Source: Chlorophyllum brunneum (taxonomy: Eukaryota > Basidiomycota > Agaricomycetes > Agaricales > Agaricaceae). From it: DNA of 64,000 nt. The notes beneath the pieces are model-generated. The model was not told the DNA's origin. It was given only the letters and a program-made list of their open reading frames with translations, and searched no databases. The DNA is taken from the NCBI GenBank assembly GCA_963576785.1, contig OY756149.1, positions 620,001-684,000 of the forward strand, in the 5' to 3' direction. The translations under genes and the position numbers were made by a program. Shown one piece after another: positions 1 through 11,586 of this stretch (positions within the stretch are counted from its first letter, which is position 1; every line of letters begins with the position of its first letter).

Positions 1-2354
1 CGATCAACACCATAAACCCTCAACCTTTCATCAACAACACCACCTTCCTCCCTCTTCATCATCGGAGCAGTCCCAACCGGATGAAAAGCCGTAACCAACC
101 CACTCTTAATATACTCTTCCAACTTATCATTATAAACATCCCCAGGCGCAACTTCTTTTGCAATCACTTCGCTAAATGCACCATCTGTTGTACTGACGAC
201 TTTACGTGCGAGGTTTAATGCTCCGAGGATGGCTTGCGAATCGAATGCGTTGTCTAGAGCGGATAAGTCGATTTCGGGTTTGGATAGGGGGTTGGGGGAA
301 TTGATGTGGATTGATCCGCGGCTGAAACAGTGGAGGAGGATGATGGAGATACAGAGGTATTGTTTTCCTGGATCTGGTAGAGGTTGGTGGAGGGTTGGAT
401 AAAAGAATGGGAATGTGAGTAACCTAAAATAAAAGTAAAAATGAGATGAGAGGTTTTGTTGTGATGAGAGTGGTTTTGGGAAACTTACTCGACTTGAGGA
501 ACGTTTGGATCGGAAAGCCATTCTTGTTGGATTTTACGAACGGATTCTGGGATCTTGTCCCATTTGGTATTGGTGACGGTGTCTCGAAGATTTTGTGCTT
601 TTTCGAGTTTTTCTAGCGGGAGGAATGCATAGAGACCTGGTGCGGTGGTTAACATTCCTTCTTGTTTCTCAGCGCTATATGTCCCGTTAGCGTTTTCTTA
701 GAGGTGGGGTGAAGTAATCTCACAATTTCTTGGTTTCCTCTGCGGCTCTGTTGGGGTCCATGCGGATGATGTCGTATGATTCGTGGCCAGGTTTTAACTC
801 GTATACTGTAAGGATGCCTGGATGGTCCTAAGCAAGCGATTAAGCTCATTCGGAACAGAACCTTGATAACGAAACAGCTAACCTCTGTTGAGAGTATCAA
901 TTAACTAGAACAATTGGATTGAAAAGATTACTCACGATAGTTTTCTCCAACTCCGGGAAGGTCAACAATCGTTGGTATCCCACATTTATCAAGTATTTTC
1001 TTCTGCCCGATGCCTTGACAAAGATGAGATGGGTTCTGGCAATGATAATCATACTTACCCGAAAGTTCTAGAATTTGTGGAGTTTGAACAGTACCCGCTG
1101 ATAAGACAATCTCTTTCCGAGCCGAGACAGAGTATCTCTTCCCAGCCTTTTCATACTCGACTCCTTCAGCGGTAGGTTTAGTTGTAGAGGTAGTGTTCAA
1201 TTGTATACGTGTTACATGGGCCCCGGTGAGGACTGTCAGGTTCTTCTTGTGTTTGTTTGGCTCGTAGTATGCCTATCCCGGTTGTCGGAAAATACCTCTC
1301 TCAAGATGATTAGAAGTACGTACGGTTGCAGAAGAAATACGAGTCACAGTGTCAGGGTGAACGGACAATGAAGCGGCCCAGGTTCCGATGGTTTCACCTC
1401 CGACCTAGAACAATTTCCGTTGGTAAGTGAGCTCATTTGTATGTTACTAGAACGGCGATTTACAGCTTTCGTGTTATACGGAACGCCAAATTCCTCGAAT
1501 ACTTTGAACCATTGATTATGAAAAGTTGGCATGTAACGGCTAATGGTGTTGATAATGGGACCGGTTCCAAACTCTTTCTCGTCAATCTCAAGGCGGAGAC
1601 TGGCGATTTCCGCCGGAGTGTACGCCAGAGATTGAGACTGAAGGAAGAAGATGTGAGTGAAGCAGACCATGATAATATCAACCCAATGACTTACCTTGAT
1701 GAAGTATTTGAGGAGCTCTGCTGCATTCCAACCTTTGTTCCCGATCCTCTCCAGAGCTACGTAGAAATCTAATGTCAGAATCTGGTAGTTGCGCAGGACG
1801 GGACGGGAGCATACCATCATACTCGCGGGCAGGCGCACTGTTGGGTGTAAGTACGTCCCTCACGCAAGGCACGACATACTCGCGACTCACCGGTTCAGTT
1901 GCATCAAATTGATCTGTGGTATACGGTCAGGGTCACCCACTTGAATACCGAGAGAACCATCCTACCGTGCTAGATCCCCCCAAACCCTTCCCCCTAATTC
2001 AAACTATTTTCAGAACACACTCGTAACCGCCCTTTTCCCTACACACCTATGAACGTCAATCACTTTGCCGTCCAAGTGCTTCTGGCCGATACTGGTGAAC
2101 CCCCAATTCGTCTCTTTCGTCCAAAGTTGCGACGCAAGCCCTACATTCAAGTTTGTCAACGTGGATACAATGACTTTTCGAGCCCACGAACCTGGAATTG
2201 AAGCCTCTGGTGTATTCGTAACATCTTCTCCAGCTTCAAGAACGCAAATGCTGACGTTCTCTGACTCGGCTAACCTGGCGGCAACGGCGAGACCTGCCGT
2301 CCCACCACCAATAACCACGTAGTCAAAGGCACCTGTGTTCGTGATTTCCGTCAT
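1..2354 (-). CDS. GMC (glucose-methanol-choline) oxidoreductase, C-terminus cut by window edge
   Basis: This is a FAD-dependent flavoprotein of the GMC family (aryl-alcohol, glucose, methanol or choline oxidase-like), which oxidises alcohols or sugars. The N-terminus carries the dinucleotide-binding motif VVIGGGTAGLAVAARLAE, with an acidic LEAGED at the end of strand 2. Splicing restores the signature GKGLGGSS near 1970-2040. The substrate half reads through about eight short introns to TAFHPVGTAPM near position 100, which contains the first catalytic His of the family. The last readable residues are LRVYGVD, so roughly the final 40-60 residues, including the second catalytic His/Asn, lie outside the window. 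The start chosen is the ATG at 2354; an in-frame GTG at 2360 is not used. No signal peptide is visible, so an intracellular enzyme is likelier than a secreted lignin-linked one. The substrate cannot be told from sequence. No frameshift was seen. Confidence 0.9.
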
Positions 2355-2406
2355 GGTCACTGCTGGAGTGTTGTTGCTGAAGTGCTTGCAACAAATTAAT
2401 GATCCT

Positions 2407-2414
2407 CTTATATG
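2407..2414 (-). promoter_or_regulatory. TATA-like element of the GMC oxidoreductase
   Basis: On the minus strand this reads CATATAAG, about 55 bp upstream of the chosen ATG at 2354. The position suits a fungal TATA box, but this is inferred from spacing only. Confidence 0.4.
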
Positions 2415-2419
2415 TAGTC

Positions 2420-3080
2420 TCGGTATCTCCCCCGTGTTTGGATTGATATCAGCAAATTGGCTTTCTCCGGAGTTGCCTATTTAGCGCAACGCCGGTAAAT
2501 CTGAACAGAAGAAAGAAGACAGGAAATTTTCTTCTGCGATCAGGACGTGTAAACCCAACTTACTAATTGCAACCTTCAAGACATTCATATTTTGTGTAGA
2601 GGGGAGAGAAGATCAACCCGAGGTCGGAGTTTTTGACCTAGGATCAGTTGAAGTGGTGTAATCGTTGCTTGATAACTTGTGTTCCATGTGGGTATCGACA
2701 TGATCGGTCGATGGTCGTTGCTTCTAGCTGGGAAAAGTCAAGCATTACTTCTCAACTCAAATGGGGTACTCACCTTGGGGTGAGGTCGTTCTCCCTGCAC
2801 TGGGGACGCTTCGTGCTAGTCCCACGCAATAGAATATACGCGTAAGAGAATTCGATGGGATTGATGACGATAAGCAGTAGTGGTTGCAAGCAGACACGAA
2901 TGCTCATCACGATGCTTGATATGGTGCGTCTTCGATTCTTCATCATTGATTGAGGTAGCGGCTGAGCGCTGATTGATGATCAGAAATTTGATGGAGTGCG
3001 CGTTGCCATTCTGGATTCCGGCTAAGATGCATTAATCCGACAAGTTTGAGTATGGTAAATAAAAGCTCACCTGGCCTCTC
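2420..3080. other. Intergenic stretch without recognisable gene
   Basis: Open frames here are short and give no recognisable protein. The stretch is upstream of the minus-strand GMC gene and probably contains its promoter. Nothing else could be supported. Confidence 0.4.
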
Positions 3081-3081
3081 A

Positions 3082-3290
3082 CATGAAATACATCAAATGT
3101 ATATATGTATACTGTATGTTCACAAACCTTCCGGAAAGTATGGATACAGATTGATTGATGAATGAGCATAGCGGTAATGCGAGTGTATACTTGTACAAAA
3201 AAAAGGCTGTACGAAGGGGAATTGTTGAATTTGGGATTCATGGTTGCTGATCGTGCAGAGGACGTACCCGATTCGGCAGTCACGTGGATT
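3082..3290 (-). pseudogene. Decayed copy of the 3' end and downstream flank of the coiled-coil gene at 9265-11041
   Basis: This stretch aligns with 9085-9295 on the same strand. The best blocks are GGTAATGCGAGTGTATAC with TTGTACAAAA, the AAAG..TATGGATACA block, and TTGTTGAATT..GATTCATG. The copy spans the last codons of the coiled-coil gene (SGTSSARSAT here, SGASAQTRQA in the intact gene) and its downstream flank. The stop codon of the intact copy is not preserved. The rest of the gene is absent, so this is a fragment, not a gene. Confidence 0.65.
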
Positions 3291-3639
3291 GTAACAAGCT
3301 CAAGGGGCGAACTGGTTCCGAGGAAAGTTCATTGGATCCGTATGTCCCATGTCCAAATCTTGCTTTCCTAACGCCGTATTGATTTAGGGCGGTTCGAACG
3401 AACCCACACCTTTTGAGTGTAAATTTGATCATACTGTCCGTTTTTTGCTACCATGCCGGCTGCTCCCATATCAGACCTTTCGAGACGGACTGGGAGGTTT
3501 TTAAATTAGGCGCGGATGTATCATATGGAGATGTCTTGTGGACAGATGGCCAGCGCGTATTTATATCTTTCCAAATTGCTGCTGAACGTTGAACTAGACG
3601 TGATACCCTGGTCATATTTGAAGGTGGTAATAACTACAC

Positions 3640-5320
3640 CATGACTACTTATACTGCATGCCAAAACGTCGTCCAGCTTCATTCAGCGGCTTTCTTGATG
3701 AATCTCGTTGCATCACGAATTCCCTATCATTTTCCAAGCTCATTGAAGGTTCTCGGAGTATCTCCAAAAGCCTGATTTCTGCAGGTCTGCAAGGCGGAGG
3801 CACGGATATCATTGTCACCAACCTTGATATTTTGAGGTGCACATTTGGTCTGATACTTTTCTTTCCCACGAAAATGGTTGCTAAAAAAAGTGCTCGTTTC
3901 TGGCTGGCATCCCATCTGCCCGATGCCTCCCTTCCGTCTTGACGAAGCTCGCCAATCCCCACTTATTGAACATCTACAACAGTTATTCCACAGGCCGACT
4001 TTGTCTTTAACTCAACAGCGCTCGATGTTGTCAAGAGCTCTTAACTGAGTCCTATGTTGACGGGGGTTCTGCGTACCATCGTCTTGTGACAAATCACTGT
4101 ATCCCGCTCGCGCGGTCTCTCCCGACGAGACCATACTCATGCTGACTTCCGGATGGATTGGTAATTCAAGGGGGTGGTGGTCCTGCTACACACGGTTCTC
4201 TCTGCGGTCAAAGGAAAGGCATTGAAGCATGGAACAAAGGAGACTGACGTCTATTGGCTTCAAGGATCACGCAGCAATTGGCATGTTGCTAGTCAATATC
4301 AGGTCTCACCTTTCGCTGTCATTCGCAAGCTGAGAAACTGGTGTTCTCGATTTTGTGTTACCCACACATTCAGTCCCCAACTTTTTGTTGGCTCAGGTCT
4401 ATCGGGATATGTCACGTACTCTTGGCTCAGATCGTGACATGCTCGATCTGTCCTCTCTTGAAGTCTTCGTTAGTGGATGTCAAGACTGGTAGGGTTCAGT
4501 GATCTCATACAGCAGTTTGATTCCTTACGGAGAGCGGCCTTCGGGATGACGGAGACGGCGGTTCGGGTTTTGTATTGTTGGAAAAAAAGACCAAGAAAAC
4601 TAGCCCTCTCTCAGGCCGGCAGTACTTACAACAGCCAACCCACCCTTCAAAGTATCTCAAAATACAATGGTTCTACCTATCTGTCCGTCGGACGCTAGCT
4701 GTTGGCCTAACGATGCGCACGATCGATCCATTCGCTGGACTTCCCTGTCTACCAAGTGTGGTTGGTCAACTACAGCTCTCTGGAACCTCCGTCTGCTCAA
4801 GATATTATACGATCCAGACACCACCACCCAGGCTTTCACTCTGATGGTTTGTTTGCTACGGGGGACTTGGCTCTTGTTGACGACCATGGGTATCTCCATA
4901 CTCGGTCGACAGAAGGGTGTCATTAATGTTAACGGTGTCAAGCATCCTAATATGGACGTTGAGCACTACATCGAGGATTCCAATATCAGTGGTGTCGATC
5001 ACTCTTTCGTCTCCGTTTCTGCCCCGAGGTTGGAAGGAGCTGATACAGAGACTTATGCTGTCTTCTATTCTACCTGCTTATAGACGTACTTGGGAGCCCG
5101 GCACGCGTCGACGGATGTTGTAGCCCTCGGTTTCAACGTTGTCCCTATCATCAACTTTTCTCTGGCAAGGTCTAATCCTGGAAAATCTTTTGGACGGTTG
5201 AAGTTTGCGCTCATGGGTTCGGTATTTATATCAAGGTACTAGGTTTCGAGCAGGAGGACGTCTTCGGGCTCGCTGCAAAATTCTACAACAAACCCGAGGA
5301 ATGGATGTGCTTGATCTGAA
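3640..5320 (+). pseudogene. Degenerate adenylate-forming enzyme (NRPS-like / acyl-CoA synthetase-like)
   Basis: Fragments of an AMP-forming adenylation domain appear in the correct order but in different frames. An N-terminal part with FSKLIEGSRSISKSLISAGL and TDIIVTNLDIL lies at 3690-3940. A core part with VPNFLLAQVYRDMSRTLGSD and LDLSSLEVFVSGCQ lies near 4375-4490, then AAFGMTETAVRV near 4535-4570. The FATGDLALVDDHGYLH motif is at about 4845-4892, and LGRQKGVINVNGVKHPN follows at about 4900 in another frame with only a few bases between. A C-terminal part GKSFGRLKFALM lies near 5180-5216. Stops interrupt every frame and the GDLALVDDHGYLH/LGRQK step has no splice sites, so I read this as a pseudogene. 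Fungal homologues often carry a carrier and a reductase domain after the A domain; I see neither. It lies beside the GMC gene, but a shared pathway is only a guess. Confidence 0.75.
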
Positions 5321-5829
5321 CATTTCATTTCCTTGCGTGGTCATTTCCGCTGTCTAAATCGGTCATCCGAGTGCACCCGGAAGTCAGTTTGTTAGTCCTC
5401 CATTTTGATACTTGTTGCACTACAACACGGGTACAATACAGGTATAAGAGAAATTGGATGCGAAAGGTTTCTAGTGTATTTCGGTTGAGGCAGGATAAAC
5501 ACGTTCTGAATCAATCAATGTGTACATTGGCGTTGTAGTATTAGGATATGGACAACAAAGGCCTTGTTGAGATAGTAGTTTGTGGTTTTCGGCTCTGACT
5601 TTCGGTATGGGACATGGCGGAAGGTACATGTTAGTCCGTAAATGCTCTGCGTCTATTTTTTGACTGCACTATATGCCATCGTTCCACCTTCAGTGTTTCC
5701 ACTCGCGTGATCTCGGGACGGTGATTCCAGTCGCGCGAAACCAGATACACGGCGTATATTAATGAGAGGATGCACGTGACGATTACACTACAACGTGAAG
5801 CCTAGCAAGGTGGTCTGGAACGAACCACC
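5321..5829. other. Intergenic stretch
   Basis: No gene could be recognised between the adenylate-forming relic and the PQ-loop gene. The right part presumably holds the promoter of the latter. Confidence 0.4.
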
Positions 5830-7130
5830 ATGGACGCTGCAAGCTGCAACCCCGTACGTCCTTTTTCTCGACAGACCATGTGTATTAACAAATATTGGTG
5901 TTTAGGCTCGTGACTGGTGGATGAATCTGATTACAGGAACTGTAATCACTGGTTTATTCGTGTCTTATGCTCCTCAGGTGCGTGTATATAGCTTTTGTTC
6001 TTTTGAGAGAGAGAAATGATGATGGGGGTGGTTGGTTAGCATTATAGGATTATTGCGAACAAGTCGTCGGAAGGGCTTAGTCCGTTGTTTTTGTTGTTGG
6101 GGAGTACGTCGTCTGCGGCGGGGATGTGGAATATGTGAGTACCCTTGCTGGTGTTGTTGTTTGGAATGGTGTGTTGATTTGGGTGTTGTGTTGTAGGATT
6201 ACGATGCAGTGGAGTGTTGCGAGGTGTTGCCATTTAGTCGTACGTTGATTTTCTTTAGTCGATGGGTTTCGTTTTTGATGAAAGTTGTTGTTTGTAGAGT
6301 TGGGGAAAGTGTATTGAGATGACTGCGGGTGTGTTTCAAGTGGCAGTTCAATGGTTCTGCTTCACGCTCGTGTACGTTGGTCTTCAGTACATGCTGGGTA
6401 TATTTACTAACTTTTCTACCACGCAGTTTTGTGCTTTACATGAAATTCTACCCTCGACATCTGAAATACGTCGAATTGGATGTTGAAGCACCCGATGTCA
6501 GCGTACCCCTCATACGAGTCAAAACACCTCTCAAGAGTTCTGAATGGCGTACCTCTGTCGTCTGCGCCTGGGTTACCTTTGGGCATTTGTACGTTTTCAT
6601 CTGAATCTCACCTGAATAGCACTGAAATCCAAATATAGCGTGTTCAGCGGAATTACAACGATATATCTGATGACTACTGCGACGCCTACACCAGCGCCTG
6701 ACGTATCACTTCCACCACAGGTGTTGACGTGGGCGACGTTTTTGGGAGTGACGTCTGCGATGCTTGCGGCGATAGAGTATGCGCCGCAGTTGATACATAC
6801 GTATCAGCATAAAGTGGTTGGGGCGTTGAGTATTCCGATGATGTGTATGCAGTCGCCTGGTGCCGTGCTCATGATTCTAGGAATAGCGTTGAGGTGAGGC
6901 ATGCGGTGGCGTATTCGTTCTGTTGCTGATTTATGGAGTGTAGACCTGGCACGAATTGGACGAGTTGGTTCACGTTTCTTGTTGCTGGGATTATGCAGGG
7001 GTCACTTCTTATCATGTGTATTGTTTGGAAGTTCCGACAACGGCGACTTGGGATTGATGACTTTGGGAATGCAGTTGTGCCATCTGAGGGGGTAGTGGCA
7101 GACGAGCGGACAGTCCTAATTAGGAAATAG
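5830..7130 (+). CDS. PQ-loop repeat membrane protein
   Basis: Eight short exons join into a polytopic protein of about 300 residues with two PQ-loop repeats. The first reads LFVSYAPQHYRIIANKSSEG with GLSPLFLLLG just after it; the second reads AIEYAPQLIHTYQHK with GALSIPMMCMQSPG. PQ-loop proteins of this type export basic amino acids or cystine from vacuoles and lysosomes; substrate and membrane here are inference. Further hydrophobic helices are visible (WVTFGHLVFSGITTIYLM, WFTFLVAGIMQGSLLIMCIV). The start is the ATG in the CACCATGG context at 5830, giving MDAASCNP before the first intron. The stop at 7128-7130 lies only 23 bp before the next gene on the same strand. A decayed copy of two central exons and their intron is found at 8799-8930. 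Confidence 0.85.
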
Positions 7131-7153
7131 TAGCTTAGATCTTGACAGCCACC

Positions 7154-8762
7154 ATGGTGGCCAGTCTCATCGCCATTCTCGATCTCAAAGGCAAGCCCCT
7201 GATCCAGCGCGCATACAGAGACGATGTCCATCCCTCGGCCATTGAAAAGTTCCTGCCCCTCGTCCTGGATATTGAGGAGGAGGGCCAGCAAGTCACCCCC
7301 TGTTTCTCGTCCCAGGGCATCAACTACATGCATATCAGACACTCCAACCTCTATCGTGCGTGTCCTGCTACTCGTCCCTCTCTCTTCTTCATGCTGGTAT
7401 AGTCCTGGCATTGTCGAAACGCAATACAAATGCTGCGGAGGTCATCATCTTCCTGCACCGACTCGTATCAGTCCTCGTCGAATACTTTAAAGAACTCGAG
7501 GAAGAGAGTATTCGTGATAACTTTGTTATCATCTACGAACTCATGGATGAGATGATGGATTTTGGGTATCCACAGACCACGGAGAGTAAGATTTTGCAAG
7601 AGTGCGTGTTGCGTTTGTCGTGCTTGTCGTGTACTGATATGCTATACTCTGAAGATATATCACGCAGGAGTCGCATAAGTTGGAGATTCAGGCGCGTCCT
7701 CCTATGGCCGTGACGAATGCTGTGTCGTGGCGGACGGAAGGGATCAAGTATAGGAAGAATGAAGTGTTTTTGGATGTAATCGAGAGCGTCAATATGCTCG
7801 TACGTCATCCCCCATCTCCTCACACATTCGCATCTAATCCTACACAGGTCAATGCCAACGGCAACGTCGTCCGCTCAGAAATCCTCGGCGCCGTCAAAAT
7901 GAAATGTTACCTCTCCGGAATGCCCGAACTCCGTCTCGGCCTCAACGACAAAGTCATGTTCGAATCCACAGGTCGCACATCCCGAGGCAAAGCCATCGAA
8001 ATGGAAGACGTCAAATTTCATCAATGTGTCCGATTATCTCGATTCGAAAACGATCGAACGATTAGTTTTATCCCGCCTGATGGCGAATTTGAGTTGATGA
8101 GTTATAGACTGAGTACGCCGGTGAAACCGTTGATATGGGTTGAGGCGGCGGTGGAGAGTCATAAGGGAAGTAGGGTTGAGTATATGGTCAAGGTCAAGGC
8201 GCAGTTTAAGAGGAGGAGTACGGCGAACAACGTGGAGGTGTACGTGCCAGTTCCGGATGATGCTGACAGTCCAAAATTTAGGGTGAGTGTTGTCTTTGTG
8301 TTGTGGATCCTATTTATGTTGCATGGATAGGCTTCAACGGGGACTGTGCAGTATGCACCGGATAAATCTGCGTTCGTGTGGAAGATCAAACAATTAGGCG
8401 GATCCAGAGAATTCCTCATGCGCGCACACTTTGGTTTACCTAGCGTTCGATCTGGTTCGTAATCCCTCCCCTCCCCCTTCTCTCTTTCATTCACAACTGG
8501 TTACAGAAACAGACATCGAAAAACGACCACCCATCACTGCAAAATTCGAAATTCCATACTTTACAGTATCAGGTATTCAAGTTCGATATCTCAAGATTGT
8601 CGAAAAGAGTGGGTATCAGGCGTTGCCTTGGGTTAGGTATATTACGCAGAATGGTGATGATTATAGGTGAGTTTTTTTTTTTTTTTTGGTGGAATTGGTT
8701 TTGATGAATGTAGTTTGCGGACGGCGTTGGAGAAGGGTAGTGCGCCTATTGTTCCAATGTAG
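7154..8762 (+). CDS. apm1: AP-1 clathrin adaptor complex, mu subunit
   Basis: This is the medium (mu1) subunit of the AP-1 clathrin adaptor, which recognises tyrosine-based sorting signals on cargo at the trans-Golgi network and endosomes. The N-terminal longin-like domain begins MVASLIAILDLKGKPLIQRA and includes DNFVIIYELMDEMMDFGYPQ. After a linker (ITQESHKLEIQARPP, NAVSWRTEGIKY) comes the mu-homology domain, with RSEILGAVKMKCYLSGMPE and FIPPDGEFELMSYR. It ends in the typical VRYLKIVEKSGYQALPWVRY. At about 430-440 residues it has the usual family length. About seven introns interrupt it, and the last contains a run of 16 T. The start is the ATG in ACCATGG at 7154. The YITQNGDDY ending is followed by one last exon and the stop TAG at 8760-8762. 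No defects were seen. Confidence 0.95.
8672..8687. repeat. T16 homopolymer in the last intron of apm1
   Basis: Sixteen consecutive T residues follow the donor GTGAG. They strengthen the intron's pyrimidine character and are likely to vary in length between strains. Confidence 0.8.
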
Positions 8763-8798
8763 AAAAAGGTTATTTAGATTAATACCAGTTTGTTGTTT

Positions 8799-8930
8799 GG
8801 AGTGGTGTGAGGTGTTGTCATATTGTCATATGTTAATTTTTAGTTAATAGTTGGTTGTCAAAGTTGGTGGTGTAGAGCTGGGGAAAGTGTGTCGAGATGA
8901 CGGCGGGTGTGTTTCAAGCGGCAGTTCGTC
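8799..8930 (+). pseudogene. Decayed partial copy of the PQ-loop gene (two exons with intron)
   Basis: This stretch aligns with 6209-6349 of the PQ-loop gene on the same strand. It begins at GGAGTGNTGNGAGGTGTTG and ends in the nearly identical CGGGTGTGTTTCAAG followed by GGCAGTTC. The intron is included, so this is a DNA-level duplication rather than a retrocopy. Similarity stops at 8931, and none of the later PQ-loop exons follow. It sits between the end of apm1 and the 3' end of the coiled-coil gene. Confidence 0.75.
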
Positions 8931-9264
8931 ACAAACCCATCCACCATGGCGAATATCTCGTCCCAAAGTGGTCTTGCAGGCCCGGAGGACAAACGCGGTG
9001 CGCCATTGAGCTATTTCTCGTCCGGTGTGTCCTTCCGAAAAAGGTATTCCTCGACTTGACATTGCTCGTCGCACTTCAACCATTCAAGTGTAATGTAAAT
9101 ATATATATATTCACAAAGCTCTTTGGAAAGCACTATGGATACAAATTATTAGGTAATGAGCACAAGGGTAATGCGAGTGTATACTTGTACAAAATGCCAA
9201 CTCATCGCAAAAAAAGAAACCAACCAAGGGGCGCATGAAGAGGGTTGGTTGTTGAATTCGTGAT

Positions 9265-11041
9265 TCATGCTTGCCGTGTTTGAGCAGAGGCCCCGGACTT
9301 AGATCTTGTCACAGCCGCTCCATGGGGTCGTTGTATGGGGGCAATGTACGGAACATTCCTGGGAGGTTCAAAGGCAGAAGCCCGTGAAGAGAGCGGCGAC
9401 GAGCTGTTTCTCTGTAGGCCAGTAGGGTTTGGACTAGTAGGTGAATTTGAAGAGGAAGGGGATGGTGGGGAGGCTGAAACCGTAGGATGCAGTGGATCGG
9501 AGGGATTGAAGGGTATGACTCCTGGCGGGAAGGGATATCCACCACTCAACCTCAGAGAATCGTGTCTAGCTTGAGGTTGTGTCTGGAGGCGCTGGGCTGG
9601 TGGAGACTCAAGTTGCACTGTCGAGGCTGGATCCCAAAGTCTAGGAGCGGCGGTTGGGCTCCAGGGTGGGTTGATCGAATTTTCGGGTGCACGCTGAGGT
9701 CTGCTGATAGGACCTGGGTTGGATGAGCTACCACCAGTGTTGGCTCGCCTTCGGGGGAAACCTTGTAAAGAGTAGTCCTGGCCAGCAGCGCCGATCCCAC
9801 TCACGCTTGCTAGTTCTTCAATCGCTAATTCCTCTTCCTCCCTTTCAACATCCTCCAGTTCCTTCCTTGTCTGTTTAAGCTGTTCGTCAAGATCCGGTAA
9901 TACAGTCCCTTCTATCTTCTCCCGTTTACCAGTCATCTTTTCAAGCTTGTGCGTGAGGATTGAGAGATCTGTACGCATCTTCTCCAGGCGTTTCTTGTCC
10001 TTTTCATCCGCCACTTCCCTCTCTTTCCTTACCCGCTCTGCTTCCTTCTTAACTCTCTCGTACTCCGCCTCTCTTTCTTCCTTCTCCTTCGCGAGTTCTG
10101 GCAGGCAGCTCTCAATTTCTGCGAGCTGTTCCTCCGTCGCATGCGCACCCGCTTGTGCTCGTTTGACAGCTTCCTGTAAGGCTAGTATTTTCTGTTTTGC
10201 GCGGGCCTCCGCCGCTGTGTGCTTCTCCGAAGCGCGCTTCAAGGCTTCGATCTCAGATCGTAATGCCGCGTCTGCCTTCTGCCCATCGCGTCTGACGGTT
10301 TTGATCTGAGCTTGTAGCGTCTCACGTTCAGTGGAGAGAAGTGAAAGAGTGTTATTGAGCTGTGCAAGCCTATCCTCGATCGTGAAGGGGGGAGGGGCAG
10401 GAGGGTTATCGGGCGAATCGGTGTTACTTTGAGAAGAGGCCGGTGTCGCAGTCGCAGTTGAACCGTTCGCCATGGGGGTAATAGTGGTGACAGATGGGGA
10501 GGAGGGAGAAGGAGGCTCTGAATCCGTGTCTACAATTGACGAAGAGTTAATGGACGATGAGGATGTAGAGCATGATCTAAGGCGTACCTTCGGTCATGAT
10601 CTGACGTCGGAGGCTACGCGTATGAACAATGCCTAGGTCTACGTCGTATTGCCTGCCAGGCATTAGTCCATAGATGATGATGACAGCCTCGTCAGCCGAA
10701 TCATTCATTCGAATGAAAACGCGCTGCCAGGGCGAGCCATTGACTTTCACGGACAGGCCTTTGGCCAACGCTTCTGATATAATCGACACCTGAGTTTGCG
10801 TTTGCTCATCACCCTCGAGCTCATTTTCAAGATCGATTTCAATGTCGAGGTCGGAAGGCTGGCTACCAGAGAGTAGAAAAGTGACGGAAACGGAAGTGAT
10901 CTCTCTGACAGAGAGTGTCAATAGAGGAAACCAGGGTCTGATTGCTTGCCAAGTCGATGTCGGCGAGCCAGATACCAGTGTTGAAGATGTGCTAGGAGCC
11001 GGCGACGACGACGAGGCGGGCTCGTGCCGGATGTCAGTCAT
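9265..11041 (-). CDS. Coiled-coil protein with N-terminal beta-rich domain, function unknown
   Basis: Two exons (10588-11041 and 9265-10529) joined across one 58-nt intron give a protein of about 570 residues. The first exon has a hydrophilic Ser-rich start, then a compact region with VNGSPWQRVFIRMND and IIIYGLMPGRQYDVDLG, which resembles a fibronectin-like strand pattern. The second exon has a long charged coiled coil (about residues 190-380), rich in Glu, Lys and Arg, for example AKEKEEREAEYERVKKEAER. A Pro/Ser-rich tail follows. The family is not one I can name; a scaffold role would be a guess. The start is the ATG at 11041. A decayed copy of the 3' end lies at 3082-3290. Confidence 0.8.
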
Positions 11042-11586
11042 GGTCGTGAAAAAGACGTGACAACGGTCACAGCCACAGGCACGCCCAACTTTGTTACATC
11101 AAAATTCATCACCACAACTTGCTCAGGACAGGGTCAAAACCCGCAACAGCCACAGCTTGCAAAATGATTCTGGGAGCACCTTGAGTCCCTCGAAGAAGCA
11201 GGAATCCCCACTGCGAACGCCTTGGGACCCTACCTGCCCGACCTGTAGAGATCGTCGCGACGAGTTGTCACGGCGCACTAGGTGCCATAATTACTTGACA
11301 CACCCAGTTGTCCTAAACCGTTGCCTGTATCTCTCAATAAGCGCACATCGCCACTGTGATTATCTCTGGTGCTCGCCCAGCCACAACAAAACAAGCCTGG
11401 ACGCATCATTTCCAAGCATGTCAAACCGGAAGGATCTCCCACTGGCTGAAATCCTACAACATGCCATCCAAGTGATCTGGCAACAGCCTTAATATCATGA
11501 TCCTCCTATCGACCCTCAGAGAAACAGGATATAATCTTCCGTTTAGCCCCTACCGAACACTCTCAATACAGCCCCCTTGATCCACC
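11042..11586. other. Intergenic region between divergent genes
   Basis: This 545-bp stretch separates the start of the minus-strand coiled-coil gene from the start of the plus-strand AIF-like gene, so it should hold both promoters. A 133-codon open frame at 11091-11492 has no recognisable features and is not annotated. Confidence 0.5.

Noticed and set aside
8947..9058. 37-codon open frame MANISSQSGLAG... next to the PQ-loop relic
   Set aside because: Short, without conserved features, and located in a rearranged intergenic stretch.
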